6,931 bases of DNA, from positions 1 to 6,931 of the forward strand of contig JBCCYD010000336.1 in assembly GCA_039190385.1 (NCBI GenBank). The letters run 5' to 3'. Shown one piece after another: positions 1 to 6,122 of the stretch. A model generated the notes under the pieces. It was not told the DNA's origin and searched no databases. It saw only the letters and a list, made by a program, of their open reading frames with translations. The translations under genes were made by a program, and so were the position numbers. How positions within the stretch are numbered: position 1 is the first letter of the stretch; every line of letters begins with the position of its first letter. The stretch is from Xenococcus sp039190385 (lineage in GTDB: Bacteria; Cyanobacteriota; Cyanobacteriia; Cyanobacteriales; Xenococcaceae).

Positions 1-75
1 AAAACATTATGGATTTGACTGATAATTTGAAAAGGGAAATGACAAATTCATTTTGCGTAAGTCCTATTAAAGCCT

Positions 76-1506
76 TCATACAATCGCTCCCATAACCCGC
101 AACATAATCAAGGCTGGCAAAATCAACAGCAAACAACTCAAAATCGCTGAACTAGTCGGCGCAGAATTGTAAAGAATCAAAGCATATAAAACTCCTACTG
201 CTGGATGCTGGGCATAACGACAAAAAACATCGGCTAGCCATTTATGAAAAGAGCCAAAAATAAAGAAAGCTCCCAGGACCCCAGGAATGCCAAAATTCCA
301 ATAATTCTCGCCGATCGCCCCAGGCGGAATACCATAGGAACCATTAAAAAATGTCCTGGTCACCCTTCCCCCCACAAGTTTTGGCTTTTCTGGCCAGAAA
401 CCCCGAGGAATCGGTAGAGAAAAAAGAGCAACATAAGAACTTCCATAGAGAAAATCAACATCATTGGGCACTCGAGCTAAAATCGGTAAAGAGCCAAAAG
501 AACGCCAACTACGCTCAGAAATTTCCTGGAGTCCTTTCTGAAAAGAAGCCCCAATTGAAGTTTCCTCTTTCGACTGACCAAGCTCCCCTTCCCAAGTACT
601 TTGACGAAGCTCTCCCAAAACCCCCATCAAAATAAAGCCCACCATCAGGGCAACCAAAATTTTCGTCGGGGCAATTTTCTGCTCACGAACCATGAACACC
701 AACAACATGTAGATTAAGGCATAGACAATTCCACCACGTCCCCCAGTAGTCAAAAATTGAATGATCAGCATCGCTGCGGTGCTGATCCAAAAAATAGGTT
801 TGGTATAGATATTCCGCCCCATTGCTAGCCAAATTAAACAAGCAATTAAGCCAAATTGAATCAGAGATTGCCAATAATATTGACCTGCAAATTCTGCGTT
901 GCGTCCTCTCCCCCAAGAGAGCATATGAGCTATTATTCCTCCACGGGTTTGCATATAGACAGCAAATACCATCACAGAAAACATGACGGCAATCAGAACT
1001 TTTTTATCTAGGTTACGCGGTTGTTTAAAATTAATTCGCGGGATAGCAAAATGCGGACTACAGAAAAATCCTAAATAATAAAAAATCAAACCCCCAGCAT
1101 TAAGCAATAACTCATAGGCCACTAAAGATGTCAGACTGATATCGCTTAAGCTAGGCAGAGCAGGATGCCATTCAATACCAACTAAATACATGCCAATGCG
1201 GCGAACATGGAAAATTAAAGAGAGAAAAATACTAAATACCAAGGGATGTAGCCAACCATAGGATTTTTTGTACCAAATGATTGGCACTAATAAGAGTAAT
1301 AAATTTAGTTGGAGAGCTAAATAAACCCAGGGCAAACTGGAGATCGGCTGGTTGTTGAGGATGATATGAATGCCGATCGCCATAACGAGCAAAAGAATCA
1401 AACCCGCGATCGCGACACGATGGTTCGGATTCATGGGCACAAAGGGAGATATGGATTTAGGAGCGGAAGTATCTCTGGTTGTCTCAATCTGCTCGATAGT
1501 TTTCAT
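76..1506 (-). CDS. Wzy-like O-antigen/oligosaccharide repeat-unit polymerase (membrane protein)
   Basis: Predicted inner-membrane polymerase that would join lipid-linked oligosaccharide repeat units into a surface or extracellular polysaccharide. The 476-residue protein has a polar N-terminus of about 30 residues, then roughly 11-12 hydrophobic segments (for example near 31-51, 58-78, 127-148, 168-186, 212-230, 236-273, 280-298, 400-420 and 435-468). A large hydrophilic loop covers about 299-400. Family-like marks are TGGRGG at 254-259 before a helix, the loop motif PIPRGFWPEKP at 365-375, and ENYWNFGIPG at 400-409; the PR..WP.KP and E.y.NFG patterns recur in Wzy/oligosaccharide polymerases. 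Length fits the family. The ATG lies 5 nt after the stop of the upstream glycosyltransferase gene, so the two are probably cotranscribed. A GGAGG sits 17 nt before the ATG, too far for a normal ribosome site. Wzy proteins diverge strongly, so the exact polymer is unknown; an O-antigen ligase-type protein is the main alternative. Confidence 0.8.
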   Translation of the reverse strand: MKTIEQIETTRDTSAPKSISPFVPMNPNHRVAIAGLILLLVMAIGIHIILNNQPISSLPWVYLALQLNLLLLLVPIIWYKKSYGWLHPLVFSIFLSLIFHVRRIGMYLVGIEWHPALPSLSDISLTSLVAYELLLNAGGLIFYYLGFFCSPHFAIPRINFKQPRNLDKKVLIAVMFSVMVFAVYMQTRGGIIAHMLSWGRGRNAEFAGQYYWQSLIQFGLIACLIWLAMGRNIYTKPIFWISTAAMLIIQFLTTGGRGGIVYALIYMLLVFMVREQKIAPTKILVALMVGFILMGVLGELRQSTWEGELGQSKEETSIGASFQKGLQEISERSWRSFGSLPILARVPNDVDFLYGSSYVALFSLPIPRGFWPEKPKLVGGRVTRTFFNGSYGIPPGAIGENYWNFGIPGVLGAFFIFGSFHKWLADVFCRYAQHPAVGVLYALILYNSAPTSSAILSCLLLILPALIMLRVMGAIV

Positions 1507-1511
1507 GGGGT

Positions 1512-2726
1512 CTAATTTTTCAACCTCCGACGATCGCCTAACGCCAGACTTTGGTAAGTTCCTACCAGTTTGTCTAACACAATTTTGATATCAAATTGCT
1601 TGGAACGAGTTCTAGCCGCGATCGCCATATCCTGAAGTTTGGTGTCACTCTTCACTAAGGCGCGAATCTCTTTAGCCAAACTCAGGGAATCTCCAGAAGG
1701 CACCAGTTGGGCAGAGACCCCATCTTCAACTACGGTGGGAATTCCCCCGACATTGGTAGCCACAATCGGTACTCCTGCCGCCATTGCTTCGACCAACACA
1801 ATACCAAAGGGTTCGTAATAACTGGCCAACATAAATATATCTGCGGTGCGATATTCTTCGGCAACTTTATTCGGGGGCACAGCACCGATAAATTCTACTC
1901 GTTCTCTTACTCCCAAACGATCGGCTAGTTCTCGTAGAGATAATTCGTAATCGGGTGCTCCGTTGCCAACGATGCGCAGACTGACGGGGAGATCTTCGAG
2001 ATGGGAGAGAGCTTCGAGGCAAAGTTCAATCCCTTTCCAGGGAACGAGACGAGAGATCGTCAGGAGAACAATATTTTTATTTAGCGATCGCGGTTGTGTT
2101 TGGCGAGTTGCGGCAACTTTTTCAAAAGCTTGTAAATCGATAATATTGGGGAGGAGGAATATTTTGCGATCGCGAACTTGAAATTTTTTCCGCAGACGTT
2201 CTTTGTAAATTGGGGTAGTTGCCCAGATGCGATCGTAGATAAAAAACAAAAATCCCTGAGTTAGTTCCAGCATCAGATTCGATAATTTCTGGAGCGGATT
2301 AAGAACCTGACTAGAAGAATCTCCCATAAGTTTGTCCCGATTAGCGCGATCCCAAACTAAGTCGGAACTAAATTTAATCATTGCCGGAACACGACTCAAT
2401 TTTGCTGCAACGCCAGTCATGATTGCCAGATTAGAACTGGCTGTTTGCATATGCAATACTGTGGGGCGGAAATCTTTAATAATCCGTAGCAAATCGGTAA
2501 ATACTTGCCAATTCAGGACGATTTTATCGATTAAACCTCGACGAGGACTGCCATCAAGAAAAGTGACGGGAATACCATTGATTATTTTGCTCGTTCTTTG
2601 ATTGCCATAGGTGACAACTTTTACTTCAATTCCTCTTGCAATCAAGCCTTGGGCAATTTGTTCTGTCTGAGCTGAAGGCCCTCCTATTTGAGGAGGATAT
2701 ACTCCAGAAACCAATAATATTTTCAT
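1512..2726 (-). CDS. Glycosyltransferase family 4 (GT-B fold)
   Basis: Predicted cytoplasmic or membrane-associated retaining glycosyltransferase that moves a sugar from a nucleotide-sugar donor to a lipid-linked or glycan acceptor. The 404-residue protein has the two GT-B halves. The N-terminal acceptor domain starts with a beta strand (KILLVSGVYPP) and the glycine-rich GGPSAQTE at 15-22, typical of GT4 proteins. The C-terminal donor domain (Glycos_transf_1) has SRLVPWKGIE at 225-234, the retaining EX7E motif with E305 and E313 in EPFGIVLVEAMAAGVP, and GGIPTVVEDG at 327-336. Length is normal and no key motif is missing. It is the first gene of a minus-strand pair with the Wzy-like polymerase, which supports a role in polysaccharide repeat-unit assembly. 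The ATG is followed at once by the canonical first strand; no strong ribosome site precedes it, common in cyanobacteria. Donor sugar and acceptor cannot be read from the sequence. Confidence 0.92.
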   Translation of the reverse strand: MKILLVSGVYPPQIGGPSAQTEQIAQGLIARGIEVKVVTYGNQRTSKIINGIPVTFLDGSPRRGLIDKIVLNWQVFTDLLRIIKDFRPTVLHMQTASSNLAIMTGVAAKLSRVPAMIKFSSDLVWDRANRDKLMGDSSSQVLNPLQKLSNLMLELTQGFLFFIYDRIWATTPIYKERLRKKFQVRDRKIFLLPNIIDLQAFEKVAATRQTQPRSLNKNIVLLTISRLVPWKGIELCLEALSHLEDLPVSLRIVGNGAPDYELSLRELADRLGVRERVEFIGAVPPNKVAEEYRTADIFMLASYYEPFGIVLVEAMAAGVPIVATNVGGIPTVVEDGVSAQLVPSGDSLSLAKEIRALVKSDTKLQDMAIAARTRSKQFDIKIVLDKLVGTYQSLALGDRRRLKN

Positions 2727-2821
2727 CAGGGATCTTAAGGCTCAATTTTATTTGGTTAGAGATATTTTACTATGGCAAAAATTTTCTTTTGTTAAAGATT
2801 GCATGATGAAAATGCTAAGCA

Positions 2822-2847
2822 TTTGTATACAAAAAATCTATTTGTAT
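2822..2847. promoter_or_regulatory. Candidate operator: 12-bp palindrome plus extra half-site
   Basis: TTTGTATACAAA at 2822-2833 is a perfect 12-bp palindrome. An extra copy of its half, TTTGTAT, follows at 2841-2847; the 8-mer ATTTGTAT occurs at 2821 and 2840, 19 bp apart, close to two helical turns. The block sits about 20 nt upstream of the TATAAT at 2868. This is the layout of a dimeric regulator site near a -35 position. In AT-rich DNA such palindromes also arise by chance, and no known regulator consensus is matched with confidence. Confidence 0.3.
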
Positions 2848-2867
2848 CTAATCTTATAAATTCACCT

Positions 2868-2873
2868 TATAAT
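2868..2873 (+). promoter_or_regulatory. Candidate -10 hexamer for the methyltransferase gene
   Basis: The hexamer is an exact TATAAT, which would place transcription start near 2880 and leave a short leader of about 26 nt before the ATG at 2906. The -35 is weak: TTGTAT at 2842-2847 would need a 20-nt spacer. A second near-match, TATAAA, lies at 2855-2860. No Shine-Dalgarno sequence is seen in the leader. Confidence 0.4.
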
Positions 2874-2905
2874 GTTTTGAACATTTTATAGAAAAACACT
2901 TAAAC

Positions 2906-3847
2906 ATGAAAATCTCAAATAATATTCAACAAAAGTTATTATGCCCCAAGACTAAAGATCGGCTGGAACAAAATGGTGATTTTTTAGTGAACACAAGCAA
3001 TAACACTATTCGCTATCCCATTATTGATGGAATTCCTGTTTTGATCAATAAACAAAATAGTGTTTTTTCTATTGAGGATTTTGTTAACAGAAAGAATACT
3101 ACATTTAATTTAAAAGAAAGTAGAAGCAAGAAAATTATCAGAAATTTTATTCCGAAAATCAGTGCTAATATTAAAGCTCAAGAGAACTATCAAGAACTTG
3201 CTGATATTTTGCCCAAAGATGCCAAGATATTAGTCATTGGTGGCAGCATTAAAGGTAAAGGAATGGACTCAATATATTCGAGTGAATCTTTCGAGATAGT
3301 TGGCTCTGATGTTTCCTTTGGCCCCTATACCAAAATAATTCTTGATGCCCATGATATTCCTTTTGAAGATGAAGTATTTGATTGTGTCATTGTCCAGGCA
3401 GTATTAGAACATGTCATGGAGCCACAACGTTGTGTTGATGAAATACATCGAGTGTTAAAACCTGCGGGAATTGTCTATGCAGAGACACCATTTATGCAGC
3501 AAGTACATATGAAGCAATATGATTTTACAAGATTTACTCATCTGGGACATCGTCGATTATTTAGATATTTTGAAGAATTAAAAACTGGCCCAACTTGTGG
3601 CCCTGGCATGGCTTTAGCCTGGTCCTATACTTATTTTCTTAGAAGTTTTACCACATCAAAAGTCTTGAGTCGTTTATTATCTATGTTTGCCCATGCGACT
3701 TCTTTCTTTTTGAAATATTTTGACTATTATTTAATCGATAAACCAGGTTCCTATGATGCGGCTGCGGGTTATTTTTTTATGGGGAAAAAACAGAATGAAT
3801 GTTTATCTGATAGGGAATTGATTCAACAGTTCAAAGGATTAACTTGA
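2906..3847 (+). CDS. Class I SAM-dependent methyltransferase with Trm112-like N-terminus
   Basis: Predicted cytoplasmic methyltransferase using S-adenosylmethionine; the substrate is unknown. Residues 10-50 resemble the Trm112/UPF0434 domain, with LLCPKTKDRL at 11-20 and YPIIDGIPVLI at 37-47; only one cysteine (C13) is present there, so a full zinc site is unlikely. A linker rich in lysine and asparagine follows. The Methyltransf_11-type domain runs from about 105 to 200: ILVIGGSIKGKG at 108-119 (motif I), an acidic residue in GSDVS at 133-137, DAHDIPFEDEVFDCVI at 147-162, VLEHV at 166-170, and EIHRVLKPAGIVYAETPF at 179-196. After that come an aromatic region (YDFTRFTHLGHRRLF) and a hydrophobic stretch near 235-275 that may touch the membrane. 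Length 313 fits such fusions. It is divergent from a polysaccharide gene pair, so methylation of a glycan or lipid intermediate is plausible but unproven; quinone or small-molecule methylation remains possible. Confidence 0.85.
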   Translation: MKISNNIQQKLLCPKTKDRLEQNGDFLVNTSNNTIRYPIIDGIPVLINKQNSVFSIEDFVNRKNTTFNLKESRSKKIIRNFIPKISANIKAQENYQELADILPKDAKILVIGGSIKGKGMDSIYSSESFEIVGSDVSFGPYTKIILDAHDIPFEDEVFDCVIVQAVLEHVMEPQRCVDEIHRVLKPAGIVYAETPFMQQVHMKQYDFTRFTHLGHRRLFRYFEELKTGPTCGPGMALAWSYTYFLRSFTTSKVLSRLLSMFAHATSFFLKYFDYYLIDKPGSYDAAAGYFFMGKKQNECLSDRELIQQFKGLT

Positions 3848-3944
3848 ATTTATTATCTGAGTAAAGAATCTATGGTGGTATTTAAAAATTAGTAGTTATT
3901 CTTTTTATGTGCGATCGCGCTTAATCAAAATCACTAGTAAATTA

Positions 3945-3973
3945 TTGAAAATATTAAAGATCAGCATTAAACT
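3945..3973 (+). promoter_or_regulatory. Candidate promoter of the FAD oxidoreductase gene
   Basis: TTGAAA at 3945-3950 matches five of six -35 consensus positions. After a 17-nt spacer comes TAAACT at 3968-3973, matching four of six -10 positions. Transcription would start near 3980, about 36 nt before the ATG at 4016. The surrounding 168-nt spacer (3848-4015) also holds a HIP1 octamer at 3911-3918 and no visible terminator after the methyltransferase, so read-through from upstream is possible as well. Confidence 0.3.
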
Positions 3974-4015
3974 GAAAGCTCTCATATTTTATCATTAAAG
4001 TAAAAACTCTGAATA

Positions 4016-5023
4016 ATGTTCAGTAGCGATCTTCAAATCATAAATTCTGACTGTATTGTTATCGGTGGTGGCATTACAGGATTAATTATCTCTACTGTTT
4101 TACAACGTAGAGGACTCAAGATAACAGTATTAGATAAAGCAAAAGACATCGGTGGACGATTATCTACTCGTAGCATTAGTAGTCAAGAGTCTGTTGTCGG
4201 AGTGTTTGATGATAACACTCAATATTTTGACGTTACAAATCCGCAATTTCAGGGTTGGATCGATGACTGGTTAGAGCATGGTGTCATTAAAGAATGGGGT
4301 CAAGGTTTTGGTGCAGCAGATAGCAAACCTAGTTACTGTGGAATCAATGGTATTAATGAAATTGCCCAGTATTTAGCGAAGGACTTGGATGTTCACACTA
4401 ACACTAAAGCAACTAAGGTTAGCTACGAAAAAAAATGGTTGGTACAAACAGAGAGTGAGCGTCAATATCAAGGACATATGTTAGTGATGACAACTCCTGT
4501 ACCAGATTCTTTGTCTTTATTGGATGCTTCTCTAATACCTTTGCCTTTGGAGATTAGATTCTCTTTAGAACAAATTGAATATGATAGCTGTATTGCTGTT
4601 TTAGCTTTATTAAAAAACCCTAGTAATATTCCTGCTCCAGGAGGAATGTTTTTGGAAGATAAATCTTTAAGTTGGATAGCGGATAATCACCAGAAAGGGA
4701 TTTCCCCTCAAGGTCATGCCGTAACACTTCACGCTAATCCTAAGTTCAGTGATGAATATTGGAGTAGTGATGATGACGAAATTGCCTACACATTACTTAC
4801 CGCAGCTGCCGATTATTTAGATTCGCCTGTAATTGAATATGAAGTACATCGTTGGCGTTATAGCTTGCCTAAGACTTTTTATAATGAATTTTGTTTAACA
4901 TTATCAGAATTGCCTTTGGTCATGGCAGGAGATGCTTTTGTTGCTCCCTCCATAGAAGGGGCAGTTATCTCGGGCATGGCTGCTGGAGAATCAATTAGTC
5001 AAAAGTTTAGAGTTGGTGGTTAA
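4016..5023 (+). CDS. Renalase-like FAD/NAD(P)-dependent oxidoreductase
   Basis: Predicted soluble flavoprotein of the amine-oxidase/renalase-like group. The 335-residue protein opens with a Rossmann dinucleotide site, IVIGGGITGL at 14-23, and an acidic residue ending the second strand (VLDK, D40) that would bind the FAD ribose. GGRLSTR at 46-52 is the usual second flavin motif of this group. QYFDVTNPQF (69-78) resembles the conserved region after the flavin motif. Near the C-terminus, VMAGDAF at 302-308 and EGAVISGMAAGESI at 314-327 form the closing FAD-binding motif. Length and motif order match complete cyanobacterial homologues. No signal peptide is seen: eleven polar residues precede the first strand. 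It follows the methyltransferase on the same strand after 168 nt. The reaction is not known; bacterial renalases oxidise dihydro-NAD(P) isomers, while related proteins act on amines or carotenoids, and the sequence does not decide between these. Confidence 0.85.
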   Translation: MFSSDLQIINSDCIVIGGGITGLIISTVLQRRGLKITVLDKAKDIGGRLSTRSISSQESVVGVFDDNTQYFDVTNPQFQGWIDDWLEHGVIKEWGQGFGAADSKPSYCGINGINEIAQYLAKDLDVHTNTKATKVSYEKKWLVQTESERQYQGHMLVMTTPVPDSLSLLDASLIPLPLEIRFSLEQIEYDSCIAVLALLKNPSNIPAPGGMFLEDKSLSWIADNHQKGISPQGHAVTLHANPKFSDEYWSSDDDEIAYTLLTAAADYLDSPVIEYEVHRWRYSLPKTFYNEFCLTLSELPLVMAGDAFVAPSIEGAVISGMAAGESISQKFRVGG

Positions 5024-5147
5024 AATTATAAGTTGAGATAAATATCGATAAATCCTAAGACAATACTGTTCGAATAAGATTTGTTTTTATTTCTCTATAA
5101 GATTCAATTTTTTGTCCAAAATTATCTGCTTCAATCCATAACTTCTC

Positions 5148-5206
5148 TTGGGGGGCTGGCCCCCCAAACCCCCCACTGGGGACGATGTCCTCCCCAGACC
5201 CCCGAC
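5148..5206. repeat. GC-rich stem-loop / C-tract repeat block
   Basis: A sharp GC-rich island in AT-rich sequence. Two inverted repeats are adjacent. The first has arms TTGGGGGGC (5148-5156) and GCCCCCCAA (5159-5167), able to fold with a CTGG loop. The second has arms CTGGGGA (5176-5182) and TCCCCAG (5191-5197). C-tracts occur at 5160-5165, 5169-5174, 5192-5195 and 5199-5203, so the minus strand has four G-runs of at least four and could form a G-quadruplex. Blocks of this composition (GGGGGGC-TG-GCCCCCC followed by AAACCCCCC) are, from memory, common dispersed intergenic repeats in filamentous cyanobacteria. It may act as a transcription barrier between the convergent genes, but no U-tract follows either stem. 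Copy number cannot be judged from one window. Confidence 0.7.
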
Positions 5207-5414
5207 AATGTATTGACAAGTGAGTTACGCAAATTTGATTTTTTCGACTGTGTTCCAAGGTTTTAGAGAGAGGCTATATCCTAGTTCAAAACAAGGTAAG
5301 TCATCAGTTAGGGAAAAAATAGCTCGATGAACTCTATAGAGAAGGTAGAGAGTAATGCTTTGAACAGGCGATCATGGCCAATCATTAATGAAGGTTACTG
5401 GCCTAAATTAATTA

Positions 5415-5431
5415 ATCTTAATACTTAAGAT
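5415..5431 (-). terminator. Weak AT-rich hairpin just after the TOPRIM-like gene
   Basis: ATCTTAA (5415-5421) and TTAAGAT (5425-5431) form a perfect 7-bp inverted repeat with a 3-nt loop, starting 1 nt after the stop of the minus-strand gene. On the minus strand an AT-rich tail (TTAATTAATTTAG) follows. The stem has only one G-C pair and there is no clean U-tract, so it may be a weak terminator or a 3'-end stabilising hairpin, or chance. Confidence 0.3.
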
Positions 5432-5432
5432 G

Positions 5433-6122
5433 CTACCAAGTAATTACTTGATTTCTAAACTGGGCAAAGCTACATGATGCTTGGGCAACTTCATCGAGAT
5501 CCATATTTCTCGCAACGTCCAAAACAAATTCTCCTTTGACCATATTTTTTTGATAACGATATTGATCACAAAGATCCTTTAACTGATCTGGAGGGGAGCC
5601 ACTATAAAATTTTTTAGCTGATGATTGGCTTTTTTCAGCAAAAATCGGTAAATCTTCGGCACAACTAGGATCAAGAGCAATTAAAATCCAGGATTCTAAC
5701 ATTTGTACAGGAACCGCGATCGCGCCCTTAGCTGGCCACTTGCTCCGATCATATCCCCAAAGTTCTTGGATTCTTTTTTCTATTTCGCGAAAACGACATT
5801 GTTTACTGGCGTCTCGTTTTGATAATCCTGGAATTTTTTTTTGGATCGGCTTTTGATTATCATCAAACAAATATTCTGGAGCGCGATCGTTATCTAAAGC
5901 AATAATGAAATAGGCATCCATTCCTGCTGATTTCTTAATATCATTCAAGAAAGCTGGTAGTTTTTTTCTTACTTCACCAATTCCGCCATTTTTACGAATG
6001 CGTCTTGGTTCAACGGGGCAAAAACTTTTTCCCCTAATTCTTTCTGCGCAAAGTTCAAAAAATAGATCGTCATTATCATCTTCAGTAAGGAGATATAACA
6101 AAGAAGGATTTTCATTACTCAT
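5433..6122 (-). CDS. TOPRIM/DUF4276-like protein, putative nuclease partner of the ATPase
   Basis: A 229-residue soluble protein that I recognise only by layout. An N-terminal hydrophobic strand runs into an acidic cluster (LLYLLTEDDNDD, E14-D15-D16), as in the glutamate motif of TOPRIM domains. YFIIALDNDRAP at 71-82 gives a DxD motif (D77, D79) at the end of a strand, the second TOPRIM signature. PVQMLESWILIALDP at 138-152 resembles the conserved E-W helix of DUF4276/RloB-type proteins. The remainder is charged and helical, with no membrane segment. Its ATG overlaps the ATPase stop by one base (TAATG), so translation is probably coupled; GGAGGGG lies 13 nt upstream, farther than ideal. By analogy with OLD, PARIS and AbiL-type pairs it would be the nuclease or toxin effector held or triggered by the ATPase. 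Catalysis is not shown. A hairpin follows the stop. Confidence 0.7.
   Translation of the reverse strand: MSNENPSLLYLLTEDDNDDLFFELCAERIRGKSFCPVEPRRIRKNGGIGEVRKKLPAFLNDIKKSAGMDAYFIIALDNDRAPEYLFDDNQKPIQKKIPGLSKRDASKQCRFREIEKRIQELWGYDRSKWPAKGAIAVPVQMLESWILIALDPSCAEDLPIFAEKSQSSAKKFYSGSPPDQLKDLCDQYRYQKNMVKGEFVLDVARNMDLDEVAQASCSFAQFRNQVITW

Larger units (their letters stand above)
2727..2905. promoter_or_regulatory. Divergent intergenic promoter region
   Basis: This 179-nt AT-rich spacer separates the minus-strand glycosyltransferase gene from the plus-strand methyltransferase gene, so it should hold promoters for both directions. On the plus strand a consensus -10 hexamer TATAAT lies at 2868-2873, about 30 nt before the methyltransferase ATG, with no good -35 at normal spacing. 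On the minus strand TAAAAT (2769 to 2764) is a possible -10, also without a convincing -35. A palindrome lies between them and is listed separately. Promoter function is inferred from position and hexamers only. Confidence 0.55.
5024..5432. other. Non-coding spacer between convergent genes
   Basis: The 409 nt lie between the 3' ends of the plus-strand oxidoreductase gene and the minus-strand TOPRIM-like gene. The content is AT-rich except for a GC-rich repeat block at 5148-5206. Elsewhere I see a 10-bp palindrome CTCTATAGAG at 5332-5341, the string TTACGCAAA at 5225-5233 (reverse complement of a string at the left end of the window), and a small hairpin at 5415-5431. No credible gene is visible: the short open frames here run through the GC-rich repeat and look like translated repeat. 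Confidence 0.7.

Noticed and set aside
9..95. Short plus-strand open frame of 28 codons at the left edge, overlapping the end of the polymerase gene
   Set aside because: It runs through the TTTGCGTAAGTCCT string, overlaps a real gene on the other strand and resembles no protein I know.
351..916. Open frames of 94 residues (plus strand) and 77 residues (minus strand) inside the polymerase gene
   Set aside because: They lie wholly within the well-supported membrane protein, in other frames, with low-complexity or non-protein-like composition.
1370..2601. Several plus-strand open frames of 72-89 residues over the glycosyltransferase gene
   Set aside because: Antisense shadows of a gene whose catalytic motifs are all present; no ribosome sites or recognisable domains.
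5148..5167. First GC-rich inverted repeat as a classical rho-independent terminator
   Set aside because: The stem is strong but neither side is followed by a T-tract, so it is listed as a repeat rather than a terminator.
5148..5206. CRISPR repeat
   Set aside because: There are no evenly spaced identical repeats with unique spacers, and no cas genes in the window.
5055..5266. Two overlapping open frames of 61-67 residues on opposite strands in the spacer
   Set aside because: Both are translations of the GC-rich stem-loop block (Gly/Pro-rich middle), as expected when a dispersed repeat happens to be open.
5332..5341. Palindrome CTCTATAGAG as an operator
   Set aside because: It lies between convergent gene ends, with no promoter or start nearby to regulate.
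1406..5723. GCGATCGC sites as regulatory operators
   Set aside because: They are the HIP1 octamer, spread through coding and non-coding DNA across cyanobacterial genomes, so they are used here only as a taxonomic mark.
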